DNA of 64,000 bases from Burkholderiaceae bacterium (GCA_023150375.1 JAKLLA010000009.1:113672-177671); one strand, 5' to 3'; shown: positions 1-8,213, numbered from the stretch's first letter. Notes: generated by a model from the sequence alone, not told the origin. A program made the numbers and translations.

Positions 1-1
1 C

Positions 2-880
2 TGGCAGGCCGAGAAGGGCCTGTCCTACGCCCCGCCGCACTTCGTCGGTGCGGCGCCGTCGCCCGCGCCGGTGGGCGCGGCCGCCAGCGCACCGCAGACC
101 CTGCTGGACCTGAGCGACATCGACCCGCTTGCGCCGCGCTACGCCGAATGGGCCGCCCGGGCCGCCGAGCTGCAGACCACCGAGGCGCCGCGCCAGGCCA
201 CGCTGCCCTTCGGCGCCGACCGGCTCGGGCGCGACGTGCTGGCCAAGGCCATCCAGGGCTCGCAGGTGTCGATCCAGGTGGGTGTGCTGGGCGCCCTGTT
301 CGCCACGCTGATCGGCACGGTGCTGGGCGCCTTCTCGGGCTTCTTCGGCGGCAAGGTGGGCGATGCGCTGGAGTGGCTCTACAACGTCTTCACCTCGATT
401 CCCAGCATCCTGCTGATCTTCGCCTTCGCGGCGGTGACCGGCCGCGGGGTGGGCAGCGTGGTGCTGATCCTCGGCCTGACCGGCTGGACCGGCATCTACC
501 GGCTGGTGCGCGCCGAGTTCATGAAGCACGCGGTGCGCGAGTACGTGCGCTCGGCCGAGGCGATCGGCGCCAGCGCCGGCGCGCGCATGTTCCGCCACAT
601 CCTGCCCAATGCCAGCCACGTGGTGCTGGTGCAGCTGTCCATCCACGTGGTCAGCTTCATCAAGTACGAGGTCATCCTGTCCTACCTCGGCCTGGGCGTG
701 AGCGTCGACCAGGTCAGCTGGGGCACCATGCTGGCCGAGGCCCAGAGCGAGCTGATCCTCGGGCACTGGTGGCAGCTGGTGGCGGCCACCGGCTTCATGG
801 CGGTGTTCGTCACTGCCTTCTCGCTGATGACCGATGCGCTGCGCGATGCGCTGGACCCCAAACTGCGAGGACTGGAATGA
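2..880 (+). CDS. ABC transporter permease, peptide/nickel (DppC/YejE) type, 5' partial
   Basis: Inner-membrane permease of an oligopeptide/nickel-type ABC importer. The reading frame is open from base 2, so the real start lies upstream of the window. After a variable N-terminal region comes the conserved block FGADRLGRDV, then a run of transmembrane helices (from QVSIQVGVLGALFATLIG onward) and the BPD_transp_1 coupling region with EAIGASAGARMFRHILPN, which matches the EAA loop that contacts the ATPase. The tail RDALDPKLRG is typical of DppC/OppC C-termini. The stop overlaps the start of the ATPase gene by 4 nt (ATGA), so the two are translationally coupled. Substrate cannot be told; binding protein and partner permease must lie upstream. 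Confidence 0.9.
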   Translation, partial: WQAEKGLSYAPPHFVGAAPSPAPVGAAASAPQTLLDLSDIDPLAPRYAEWAARAAELQTTEAPRQATLPFGADRLGRDVLAKAIQGSQVSIQVGVLGALFATLIGTVLGAFSGFFGGKVGDALEWLYNVFTSIPSILLIFAFAAVTGRGVGSVVLILGLTGWTGIYRLVRAEFMKHAVREYVRSAEAIGASAGARMFRHILPNASHVVLVQLSIHVVSFIKYEVILSYLGLGVSVDQVSWGTMLAEAQSELILGHWWQLVAATGFMAVFVTAFSLMTDALRDALDPKLRGLE

Positions 881-2622
881 GCGCGCCGCTGCTGAGTGTG
901 GAGAACCTGCAGGTCAGCTTCCGCCTGGGCCGGCAGGACGGCCAGCTGCGCCGGGCCCAGGCCGTGGGCCGGGACGGTCGGGGCGTGAGCTTCGCGGTGC
1001 CGGAGCACTGCACCGTCGCGCTGGTGGGCGAGTCCGGCTCGGGCAAGACCGTCACCGCGATGAGCATCCCGCGCCTGCTGCCCGACAACGCCGAGCCGAG
1101 CGGGCAGGTGCGCTTCCAGGGCCGCGACCTGCTGCGCGCCAGCGCCGCCGAGCTGCGTGCCCTGCGCGGCGCGGCCATCGCCTGCGTGTTCCAGGATCCG
1201 ATGAGCTCGCTCAACCCGGTCTTTCCGATCGGGCGGCAGATCGCCGAGCCGCTGCGTCTGCACCTGGGGCTGTCGCGGCGCGCCGCCTGGGCGCGCGCCG
1301 AGCAGCTGCTCGAAGAGGTCGGCCTGCCCGAGCCGCGGCGCCGGCTGGAGGCCTTTCCGCACGAGCTCTCCGGTGGCCAGCAGCAGCGCGTGATGATCGC
1401 GATGGCGCTGGCCTGCGAGCCGAAGCTGCTGATCGCCGACGAGCCGACCACCGCGCTGGACGTGACCATCCAGCGCCAGATCCTCGAGCTGCTGGCCGAC
1501 CTGAAGCAGCGCCGCCGCATGAGCATGCTGTTCATCAGCCACGACCTGGGCGTGGTGGGCGAGATCGCCGACGAGGTGGTGGTGATGCGCCACGGCCTGG
1601 TGCGCGAGCAGGGGCCGGTGGCGCGCATCTTCTCGGCCCCGCAGGACGCCTACACCCGCGCGCTGCTGGCCTGCCGCCCGCGCCTGGACCACAACCCGCG
1701 GCGCCTGACGGTGATCGACGACCACATCGCGGCGCAGGCGCCGGGGCAGCCGGCGTCTGCCGCGGCCGCGGATGAGCCCGAGGCCCCGCCCGCATCGGCC
1801 CCGGCGGTGCGCGATCCGGCCGCTCCGGTGGTGCTGGAGGTGCGCGGGCTGGCCAAGTCCTTCTTCCTGCGCGAGGGCCTGTTCGGCCGGCGCGAGTTCA
1901 AGGCGGTGCAGGACGTGAACTTCCAGCTGCGCCGCGGCCACACCCTGGGCGTGGTCGGCGAGTCGGGTTCGGGCAAGACCACCATGGGCCTGACCCTGCT
2001 GCGGCTGCACGAACCGACCGCCGGCGAGGTGATCTTCGACGGCCGCAACCTGCTCACGCTGCAGGGGCCGGAGCGCCAGGCGCTGCGGCGGCGCATCCAG
2101 GTGGTCTTCCAGAACCCCTACGCCTCGCTGAATCCGCGCTTCACCATCGGCCAGACCCTGCTCGAGCCCATGCGCATCCACGCCGTGGGCGCCGACGATG
2201 CCGAGCGCGAGGCGCGCGCACTGGCGCTGCTGCAGCGCGTCGGGCTGGACGGCACGGCCTTCGGCAAGTACCCGCACGAGTTCTCCGGCGGGCAGCGTCA
2301 GCGCATCGCGATCGCCCGGGCGCTGACGCTGTCGCCGCAGGTGCTGATCCTGGACGAGGCGGTCTCCGCACTGGACGTCTCGGTGCAGGCCCAGGTGCTC
2401 AACCTGCTGCGCGACCTGCAGGACGAACTGGGGCTGGCCTATGTCTTCATCAGCCACGACCTGGCGGTGGTGCGCTTCATCTCCGACGAGGTGCTGGTGA
2501 TGAAGGACGGCCGGGTGGTGGAGCGTGCCGGTGCGGCCGAGCTGCTGGCGGCCCCGCGCGAGGACTACACCCGCCGGCTGCTCGCCGCGGTACCACGCGG
2601 CTGGACCGGCGCGGCGGCCTGA
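877..2622 (+). CDS. Fused double ATP-binding protein of a peptide-type ABC importer
   Basis: A 581-residue protein holding two complete ABC ATPase domains in one chain, as in YejF and GsiA. Domain 1 has Walker A GESGSGKTVT, signature LSGGQQQRV, Walker B LLIADEP and a switch His in FISHDLGVVG. After an Ala/Pro-rich linker (about residues 280-310), domain 2 has GESGSGKTTM, FSGGQRQRI, VLILDEA and FISHDLAVVR. Each domain ends in the YTRxLL tail of the oligopeptide-transporter C-terminal extension. It powers uptake through the preceding permease, and the 4-nt overlap with that gene fixes the start. YejF, GsiA and DppDF fusions look alike at this level, so no substrate is assigned. Confidence 0.92.
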   Translation: MSAPLLSVENLQVSFRLGRQDGQLRRAQAVGRDGRGVSFAVPEHCTVALVGESGSGKTVTAMSIPRLLPDNAEPSGQVRFQGRDLLRASAAELRALRGAAIACVFQDPMSSLNPVFPIGRQIAEPLRLHLGLSRRAAWARAEQLLEEVGLPEPRRRLEAFPHELSGGQQQRVMIAMALACEPKLLIADEPTTALDVTIQRQILELLADLKQRRRMSMLFISHDLGVVGEIADEVVVMRHGLVREQGPVARIFSAPQDAYTRALLACRPRLDHNPRRLTVIDDHIAAQAPGQPASAAAADEPEAPPASAPAVRDPAAPVVLEVRGLAKSFFLREGLFGRREFKAVQDVNFQLRRGHTLGVVGESGSGKTTMGLTLLRLHEPTAGEVIFDGRNLLTLQGPERQALRRRIQVVFQNPYASLNPRFTIGQTLLEPMRIHAVGADDAEREARALALLQRVGLDGTAFGKYPHEFSGGQRQRIAIARALTLSPQVLILDEAVSALDVSVQAQVLNLLRDLQDELGLAYVFISHDLAVVRFISDEVLVMKDGRVVERAGAAELLAAPREDYTRRLLAAVPRGWTGAAA

Positions 2623-2841
2623 CCGGCGGGCGCGCGCGCTGCCGCAGGCTGTCATCGGCCAGGTGACGCGTCCGGTCAGCCCGGCCGACCATTTCGGTCG
2701 GCCTTGCAAGAAAACCTTGCGGCGCATCGCCCCGCTTGTGACAGCCGACACAGCCGGGCCGTGGCACGGACGATGCCGCATCTCCCGCGTGGGCCGTGTC
2801 CCGGACCGTCTTCGACGGTCGCATGGCCGAAGGGGAAGGCG

Positions 2842-2955
2842 ATGAAGTTCCGTTGGTCCGACTGGCTGGCCGCCGTGGCGGTCGTGATGGCCCTGAGCGC
2901 ATTCGCCGCGGCCGAAGGCGTGGACGAGGGCCCGACGCCGGCCCTGGCGCGCTGA
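2842..2955 (+). CDS. Small hypothetical peptide with signal-like N-terminus (37 aa)
   Basis: A short ORF encoding 37 residues. It starts MKFRWSDW, has a hydrophobic stretch (LAAVAVVMALSAFA) and ends with a small acidic tail, so it looks like a cleaved signal peptide with a short mature part or a single-span membrane peptide. A good ribosome binding site (AAGGGGAAGG) sits just upstream of the ATG. I recognise no family. It lies alone between the ABC transporter and the uracil permease and is followed 80 nt later by the hairpin-rich stretch 3039-3197, which could be its 3' UTR. It may instead be a chance ORF. Confidence 0.4.
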   Translation: MKFRWSDWLAAVAVVMALSAFAAAEGVDEGPTPALAR

Positions 2956-3038
2956 GCTCGGCAGATCTCCGCGGCCGGCCTGGCCGAGCGGCATGGAAGA
3001 TGCCGCACCGCATTCACCTGCGGCCCTGCACTCACCCG

Positions 3039-3197
3039 GGCGGCTCGCGACGAGCCGCCGGCGCCGGAGGTGATCGAGCTTCTCGTGTGACTCCTCCTCA
3101 GAGAAGACTTGGGACCGGGTGAGGTCCCGGGGGAGCGGGCGTGCCGGATTGGACAGAGCGAGCATCCGGCGCCCACGTCCCGCTCCCCTGCCTTTTT
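3039..3197 (+). ncRNA. Candidate structured RNA or 3' UTR with anti-Shine-Dalgarno loop
   Basis: Four hairpins lie in a row on the plus strand. (1) 3039-3047 pairs with 3051-3059 (9 bp, 3-nt loop). (2) 3079-3084 CTTCTC pairs with 3101-3106 GAGAAG, and the 16-nt loop carries CUCCUCCUC, complementary to a Shine-Dalgarno sequence. (3) 3111-3116 GGGACC pairs with 3123-3128 GGTCCC. (4) A long hairpin in which 3130-3139 pairs with 3179-3188 (10 bp) and inner 3143-3149 with 3164-3170, followed by TTTTT at 3193-3197, which could terminate transcription. The arms are exact; expression and function are inferred. It could be a small RNA, the 3' UTR of the 37-aa ORF, or chance pairing in GC-rich DNA. Confidence 0.35.
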
Positions 3198-3359
3198 GCC
3201 CCGCCGCGGCCTGCGCCGCGTGCCGACGGGCCTGCCTGCGACCTGTCTCGTCGTGCCCACGCCACGCGGCGCGCTGCCCCTGCGCCCGGGCGCTGCTTAC
3301 ACTCGCGCGTGATTTCCTCACGCACCGCGCGTGGCCACCGTCACGAGACAAGGATCCCC

Positions 3360-4631
3360 ATGAGCTCGCTGTTCCCCCGCTGGCAGGAGAAGACCGAGGG
3401 CGTGATCGCCCCGGACGAGCGCCTGCCCTGGCCCCAGACCGTCGCGATGGGCGTGCAGCACGTCATCGCGATGTTCGGCGCGACCGTGCTGGCGCCGCTG
3501 CTGATGGGCTTCGACCCGAACATCGCAATCCTGATGAGCGGCGTGGGCACGCTGATCTTCTTCTTTGTCGTGGGCGGCCGGGTGCCCAGCTACCTGGGTT
3601 CGAGCTTTGCCTTCATCGGCGTGGTGATCGCTGCCACCGGCTACGCCGGCCAGGGGCCCAACCCGAATCTCGGTGTGGCGCTGGGCGGCATCGTCGCCTG
3701 CGGGGCGCTGTACACCCTCATCGGCCTGATCGTCGCCGGCACCGGCGCGGGCTGGATCGAGCGCTTCATGCCCCCGGTGGTCACCGGCGCCGTGGTGGCG
3801 GTGATCGGGCTGAACCTGGCGGGCATCCCGATCAAGAACATGGCGCCCACGGCCTTCGATGCCTGGATGCAGGGCCTGACCTTCGTCTGCGTCGGCCTGG
3901 TGGCGGTGTACACCCGCGGCATGGTGCAGCGCCTGCTGATCCTGGTGGGCCTGATCGTCGCCTCCCTGCTCTATGCGCTGCTGACCAACGGCCTGGGCCT
4001 GGGCCAGCCCATCGACCTGAGCCGGGTTGCCAGTGCGGCCTGGTTCGGTGCGCCCCAGTTCACCGCCCCGGTGTTCGACGCCCGGGCGATGCTGCTGATC
4101 GCGCCGGTGGCGGTGATCCTGGTGGCCGAGAACCTGGGTCACCTGAAGGCCGTCGGGGCGATGACCGGCCGCAACCTGGACGGCTACCTGGGCCGCGCCT
4201 TCGTCGGCGACGGGCTGGCCACCATGGTCTCGGGCGCCTCCGGCGGCACCGGCGTGACCACCTACGCCGAGAACATCGGCGTGATGGCGGCCACCCGCAT
4301 CTACTCCACCGCGATCTTCGTGGTCGCCGCGCTGATCGCGCTGCTGCTGGGCTTCTCGCCCAAGTTCGGCGCGCTGATCCAGGCGATTCCGCTGGCGGTG
4401 ATGGGCGGTGTCTCGATCGTGGTGTTCGGCCTCATCGCGGTGGCCGGCGCGAAGATCTGGGTCGACAACCGGGTGGACTTCTCCGACAACACCAACCTGA
4501 TCGTCGCGGCGGTGACGCTGGTGATCGGCACCGGCGACTACACGCTGAAGTTCGGCGACTTCACGCTCGGCGGCATCGGCACCGCCACCTTCGGCGCGAT
4601 CGCCCTGCACGCCCTGCTGCGGCGGCGCTGA
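3360..4631 (+). CDS. NCS2-family uracil/xanthine permease, RutG-like
   Basis: A 423-residue inner-membrane nucleobase:proton symporter of the nucleobase/ascorbate transporter family. The N-terminus (VIAPDERLPWPQTVAMGVQH) and blocks such as GGRVPSYLGSSFAFIGVVIA, VAENLGHLKAVGAMTGRN and TTYAENIGVMA resemble E. coli RutG more than UraA. About 14 hydrophobic segments are present. The ATG at 3360 was chosen because it begins just before the conserved region and follows an AAGGA-like site; a TACACT -10 box at 3298-3303 would start transcription about 50 nt upstream. No rut catabolic genes are nearby, so it probably serves pyrimidine salvage or xanthine uptake. Confidence 0.9.
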   Translation: MSSLFPRWQEKTEGVIAPDERLPWPQTVAMGVQHVIAMFGATVLAPLLMGFDPNIAILMSGVGTLIFFFVVGGRVPSYLGSSFAFIGVVIAATGYAGQGPNPNLGVALGGIVACGALYTLIGLIVAGTGAGWIERFMPPVVTGAVVAVIGLNLAGIPIKNMAPTAFDAWMQGLTFVCVGLVAVYTRGMVQRLLILVGLIVASLLYALLTNGLGLGQPIDLSRVASAAWFGAPQFTAPVFDARAMLLIAPVAVILVAENLGHLKAVGAMTGRNLDGYLGRAFVGDGLATMVSGASGGTGVTTYAENIGVMAATRIYSTAIFVVAALIALLLGFSPKFGALIQAIPLAVMGGVSIVVFGLIAVAGAKIWVDNRVDFSDNTNLIVAAVTLVIGTGDYTLKFGDFTLGGIGTATFGAIALHALLRRR

Positions 4632-4829
4632 AGGGCGCCGGCGTCGCGCGGCGCGGCCGCGTGCAGCCCGGCACGGGGGACGTACCGGGCCGATGCAGGA
4701 GCGCCGGGTGGGCAGCGCACAATGCGGCCCGGCCGTTCGCCCTCGGGTCGACGGCCGCCTCCCTCGTTCATCGGGCCGGTGCCGCCTGTTCCGTCTCCGC
4801 GCTGCCGCCCTCCTGCCTCTGGAGCCTTC

Positions 4830-5747
4830 ATGCCCGCCCTCATCTGCGGTTCGCTCGCCTTCGACACCATCGCCACCTTCCCGGGCCGCTTCGCGCAGCA
4901 GATCCTGCCCGAGCAGATCCACATCCTGAACGTGTCCTTCCTGGTGCCCACGCTGCGGCGCGAGTTCGGCGGCTGCGCGGGCAACATCGCCTACACGCTC
5001 AAGGCGCTGGGCGGCGAGCCGGTGGTGATGGCCGCACTGGGCAGCGACGGCGCCGGCTACCTGCAGCGCATGCAGGAACTCGGCCTGGACACGCGGCATG
5101 TGCTGACGGTGTCCGAGAGCTACACCGCGCAGGCGCACATCATCACCGACCAGGACAACAACCAGATCACCGCCTTCCACCCGGGTGCGATGCAGCACGC
5201 CGACCGCATCGAGGTGCCGGCCGGGCGTGGCGATCTGGCGCTGGCCATCGTCGCTCCGGACGGGCGCGAGGCGATGATCCGCCACGCCGGCCAGCTCGTC
5301 GCCGCGGGCGTGCCGTTCATCTTCGATCCCGGTCAGGGCCTGCCGATGTTCGACGGTGCCGAGCTGCGCCGCTTCGTCGACCAGGCCACCTGGGTCACCG
5401 TGAACGACTACGAGGCCCGCATGCTCTGCGACCGCATGGGCTGCGACCTGGCGACCCTGTCGCGTTCGCACCTGCGCGGCGTGGTGGTCACGCTGGGACA
5501 CGAGGGCTGCGATGTCTGGATCCAGGGCGAGGTCACCCGGGTGGCCGGCGTGGCGGCCGCGGCGGTGCTCGATCCCACCGGCTGTGGCGATGCCTTCCGC
5601 GGCGCGCTGCTCTACGGCCTGGAGCGCGGCTGGGACCTGCTGCGCTGCGTGCGCCTGGGCAACCAGGTCGGCGCGATCAAGATCGCCTGCCACGGGCCGC
5701 AGAACCACCGGCTCGACCCGGTGGCGCTGGGGCTCGCCGCCGACTGA
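4830..5747 (+). CDS. PfkB-family carbohydrate/nucleoside kinase (adenosine-kinase-like)
   Basis: A 305-residue ribokinase-fold kinase that transfers phosphate from ATP to a sugar or nucleoside hydroxyl. It starts with ICGSLAFDTIATF, has the substrate-binding GGCAGNIAYTLKALGG and ends with the PfkB signature DPTGCGDAFRGALLYG, whose second Asp is the catalytic base. The pattern and length fit the adenosine kinase/ribokinase branch, but substrate specificity cannot be read reliably. The ATG at 4830 follows GGAG. Being just downstream of a nucleobase permease makes a role in nucleoside salvage plausible. It converges with the minus-strand YggU gene 18 nt away. Confidence 0.88.
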   Translation: MPALICGSLAFDTIATFPGRFAQQILPEQIHILNVSFLVPTLRREFGGCAGNIAYTLKALGGEPVVMAALGSDGAGYLQRMQELGLDTRHVLTVSESYTAQAHIITDQDNNQITAFHPGAMQHADRIEVPAGRGDLALAIVAPDGREAMIRHAGQLVAAGVPFIFDPGQGLPMFDGAELRRFVDQATWVTVNDYEARMLCDRMGCDLATLSRSHLRGVVVTLGHEGCDVWIQGEVTRVAGVAAAAVLDPTGCGDAFRGALLYGLERGWDLLRCVRLGNQVGAIKIACHGPQNHRLDPVALGLAAD

Positions 5748-5765
5748 CGGACCGTTGCGGTCGCT

Positions 5766-6131
5766 TCAGGCGCGTGCGGCGGCCGACAGCGTCGCCAGGG
5801 CGTCGCGCACCCGCTGCAGCCAGGCTTCCAGCTGGCTGCGCGGCGCGGCCACGCGCAGGCGCTTGCGCCGGCTGCTGGCGCCCCGCAGCAGCTGCACCTG
5901 AGACTTGGCGACGCCCACCTCCTCGGCCAGCCAGCGCTGCAGGGCCTCGTTGGCCGCGCCGTCCACTGGTGGGGCGGACAGCCGCAGGCGCAGGGCCTGG
6001 TCGTGCAGGCCGGCGAGCTCGGTGCGCCGGGCGTTGGGCACCACTGCGAAGTCGATCAGTGCGCCGTCCTCCTGCCAGGTCAGGAAGGCCGGCGTGGCGG
6101 CGTCGTCGCGACGGGCGGGCTGGGGGGGCAT
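5766..6131 (-). CDS. DUF167/YggU family protein
   Basis: A 121-residue protein of the small conserved DUF167 family. The core FAVVPNARRTELAGLHDQALRLRLSAPPVDGAANEAL includes the family hallmark APPVDGAAN and is followed by QVQLLRGASSRRKRLRV. The N-terminal 20 residues are less conserved. The biochemical function of the family is not established. It converges with the PfkB-type kinase gene and is separated from the H1-like gene upstream by a rho-independent terminator, so it probably has its own promoter in the 75-nt gap, overlapping that terminator. Confidence 0.9.
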   Translation of the reverse strand: MPPQPARRDDAATPAFLTWQEDGALIDFAVVPNARRTELAGLHDQALRLRLSAPPVDGAANEALQRWLAEEVGVAKSQVQLLRGASSRRKRLRVAAPRSQLEAWLQRVRDALATLSAAARA

Positions 6132-6146
6132 GGCGGTTCCTGGCAG

Positions 6147-6171
6147 AAAAAAGCCCGGCTGGAGCCGGGCT
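6147..6171 (-). terminator. Rho-independent terminator of the H1-like gene
   Basis: On the minus strand a perfect 9-bp stem (AGCCCGGCT at 6163-6171, two-base loop, AGCCGGGCT at 6152-6160, as read on the plus strand) is followed by a run of T (AAAAA at 6147-6151 on the plus strand). It lies 36 nt past the stop of the gene at 6207-6887. Confidence 0.85.
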
Positions 6172-6206
6172 CAGGTGGGGCGTCGGGCCGGGCAGGCCGG
6201 TGAGCC

Positions 6207-6887
6207 TCAGGGCTTTTCGCCGGTCGGGAAGGGCCAGGCCGCCTGCGGGCTGATCGTGGTCTTGGCCGTCGTCGTCGTGGCGGCCGTCTTCTTGGCCGCA
6301 GCCTTCTTGGCGGCGGCCTTCTTCGCCGGAGCCGCCGTCTCGGCGGCCGGGGCGGCCGCCTTTCCGGCGCTGCGCTTCAGGCCGGGCTTGGGCGTGGCGG
6401 CCTCGGCAGGGGCGGGCGCCGGGACAGGCGCCGTCGTGGGCGCCGCTGCAGGTGCAGCCTTCTTCGCCGCCGCCTTGCGGGGGGCCGGCGCCTTGGCCAC
6501 GGTTTCGACCGGCGCGGGGGCCGCGGCCGGCGCTTCGGCGCCCTTCGCTGCGGCCTTCGCGGCGGCCTTGCGGGGCGCGGTCTTCTTCGCCGGCGCAGCG
6601 GCTTCGACCGGCGCGGGCGCCGGTGCCGGAGCGGGCGCCGCCTTGCGGGCAGCCTTCTTCGCCGTCGGGGCCTTCTGCGCCGGTTCGGCGGCCACAGGCG
6701 CGGCCACGGCGGGTGCGGCCGCCTTCTTCGCGACGGCCTTCTTGCCCGCCGCCTTCTTCGTCGCCACGGGGGCCACCGGCGCGGCCACGGGGGTCTCGAC
6801 GACCGGCGTTGCGGCCTTGCTGGCGCTGGCCTTCTTGGTCGCGGCCGACTTCTTGGCGGGCGCTGCCGCTTTCTTCGCAGTTGCCAT
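6207..6887 (-). CDS. Histone H1-like, Lys/Ala/Pro-rich DNA-binding protein
   Basis: A 226-residue, very basic protein built almost wholly from Ala, Lys, Pro, Val and Thr, with many AAKK, AKKAA and APRKAAAK units, resembling the C-terminal tail of eukaryotic histone H1 and the H1-like nucleoid proteins common in Burkholderiales. It should bind DNA non-specifically and take part in nucleoid compaction. The start at 6887 (MATAKKAAAPAKK) follows a strong GAGGAGA site. The repetitive codons make the gene internally repetitive at the DNA level. It ends SPQAAWPFPTGEKP, a less basic tail. A clear terminator follows, and a promoter-bearing 130-codon ORF lies just upstream. Confidence 0.88.
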   Translation of the reverse strand: MATAKKAAAPAKKSAATKKASASKAATPVVETPVAAPVAPVATKKAAGKKAVAKKAAAPAVAAPVAAEPAQKAPTAKKAARKAAPAPAPAPAPVEAAAPAKKTAPRKAAAKAAAKGAEAPAAAPAPVETVAKAPAPRKAAAKKAAPAAAPTTAPVPAPAPAEAATPKPGLKRSAGKAAAPAAETAAPAKKAAAKKAAAKKTAATTTTAKTTISPQAAWPFPTGEKP

Positions 6888-6901
6888 GGGCTTCTCCTCG
6901 A

Positions 6902-7294
6902 TCACATTGACAAAAAACACCAGGTTGCTCGCGCCCGCCCGGTGATCCACGGCCGGATCCGCGCGTCGCGTCGGTCCGGTCCCTCGAATCCTTCGATGCC
7001 CGCGTCGATCGTCATGGCGCGGGCCGACGCGGGGCCTCGGTCGGCCGGCCCGGCACAGACTTGCCACGCCGCTGTGGCCGGGCCCGTCGCCGCAGCGCAT
7101 CCGGGGTTCGAGGGCAGGTCGATCCCATGACGGCGCCACCGGGCGGCGTCTCGCGGGCGAGCATCGGCCGGTGGGGGCAGTCGGGCGGCGGCAGCGGAGG
7201 ATGGGGTCAGATCCGACTCATCGCAGTGGATGTTCGGCAGCAGCAGGTTCGCAGGGGCGGGCGACGGATGGGGCAAGTCTTCCCAGACCAGCAT
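6902..7294 (-). CDS. Possible leader ORF / hypothetical protein (130 aa) upstream of the H1-like gene
   Basis: A minus-strand ORF beginning MLVWEDLPHPSPAPANLLLPN. Three signals line up with its start: a -35/-10 pair on the minus strand (7341-7346 and 7318-7323), a predicted transcript start near 7311, and a GGAAG site 6 nt before the ATG. Its stop is 14 nt before the H1-like start, so it could be a first cistron or a leader ORF coupled to that gene. The first 35 codons have host-like third positions. The rest is Arg/Ala/Pro-rich and matches no family I know, so it may instead be a long untranslated leader of about 420 nt. Confidence 0.35.
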   Translation of the reverse strand: MLVWEDLPHPSPAPANLLLPNIHCDESDLTPSSAAAARLPPPADARPRDAARWRRHGIDLPSNPGCAAATGPATAAWQVCAGPADRGPASARAMTIDAGIEGFEGPDRRDARIRPWITGRARATWCFLSM

Positions 7295-7317
7295 GTCTGA
7301 CTTCCTATCGGTGAGCG

Positions 7318-7346
7318 ATTATCGGAATGCCACCGCGAAACACCAA
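7318..7346 (-). promoter_or_regulatory. Sigma-70-like promoter upstream of the H1-like gene
   Basis: On the minus strand TTGGTG (7346-7341), a 17-nt spacer and GATAAT (7323-7318). Transcription would start near 7311 and run through the 130-codon ORF into the H1-like gene. Confidence 0.5.
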
Positions 7347-7450
7347 GCATTTCTTGTCATCGCACGGTCATCGGGACCTCGCCTGTGGGGCCGCCCCTGC
7401 ATTCACGGTCGGGTGGGCCTGCACTTCGTCGATTCCGTGCATACGGATGG

Positions 7451-7479
7451 AAAAAGGGCCGGCGCTCGATGCGTCGGCC
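7451..7479 (-). terminator. Rho-independent terminator downstream of ampD
   Basis: On the minus strand GGCCGACGC (7479-7471), a five-base loop and GCGCCGGCC (7465-7457) form a 9-pair stem with one mismatch, followed by CTTTTT. It begins 12 nt past the ampD stop and would end the pilS-pilR-ampD transcript. Confidence 0.75.
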
Positions 7480-7490
7480 GCAGATCCGCT

Positions 7491-8209
7491 TCAGGCCGAT
7501 CGGCCCGGGTCCTGCGCAGAGGGTGCCTCGCTCCGGGCGAGTGCCTGCAGCAGTTCGGCCGAGGCATGGGCCGGCGTCACCGCGATGCCGCTGCCCTGCA
7601 GTCGATGGGCCAGGCGCTTCCAGTGCCAGCCGGGACCTGGGTCACCCTTGCGGCCGGGCGCGATGTGTTCATGGCCGACCACCTCGCGCAGCGGCCATCG
7701 GCGTGCCAGCGCATGCAGCAGGCGGGCGGCGACGCGGTATTGGGCGGCGGTGAAGGGCCGACCTTCCAGGCCCTCCAGCTCGATGCCCACCGAGTCGTCG
7801 TTGCGGTTGTCGAGGCCGCGCCAGCACGACCGGCCGGCGTGCCAGGCCCGGCGCTGCACGTCGACGAACTGCAGCAGCCGGCCGTCGCGTCGCAGCAGGA
7901 AATGCGCCGAAACCTGCAGCCCGGCGATCCCGGCGAAGAAGGGGTGGGCCCGTGCCGACAGGCGGTTGCAGAAGAAGCGCTCGATGTGCGGCCCGCCGCA
8001 GCGGCCCGGCGGCAGGCTGATCGAATGCAGCACGGCGAGCACGATGGGGGTCGAGGCCGGGCGTTCGCCCTGATTCGGGCTGGGCACATGATGCACACCG
8101 CGCAGCCAGCCGCCCTGCCAGGAGCCGTCCGGGCTGCCGGACCGGTCGCCTGCGCAGACGGCGTCGAACGGGGCACGACGCGGCTGCCGGCGGCGGCGCT
8201 GGCGGCGCG

Positions 8210-8213
<4 letters not shown>
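7491..8213 (-). CDS. ampD: 1,6-anhydro-N-acetylmuramyl-L-alanine amidase AmpD
   Basis: A 240-residue cytoplasmic zinc amidase that removes the stem peptide from anhydro-muropeptides during cell-wall recycling. The Amidase_2 fold is shown by [17 protein letters not shown] (first zinc His), [42 protein letters not shown] and [18 protein letters not shown] with the last His and Asp ligands. Its ATG overlaps the stop of pilR by 4 nt, so it is cotranscribed with the PilS/PilR genes. It is longer than E. coli AmpD (183 aa), mainly through an Arg-rich N-terminal extension and a C-terminal tail. By family role it indirectly affects beta-lactamase induction. Confidence 0.92.

Noticed and set aside
682..3351. 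An 889-codon open frame on the minus strand
   Set aside because: It is antisense to the fused ABC ATPase, which has all its motifs, and shows no recognisable domain.
6207..6887. Tandem DNA repeats or a CRISPR-like array
   Set aside because: The repetition comes from Lys/Ala/Pro codons of the H1-like protein. Repeat lengths vary and there are no unique spacers.
6888..7490. Additional plus-strand genes between the H1-like gene and ampD
   Set aside because: Plus-strand frames here run into the antisense of ampD and have no ribosome sites or recognisable domains.
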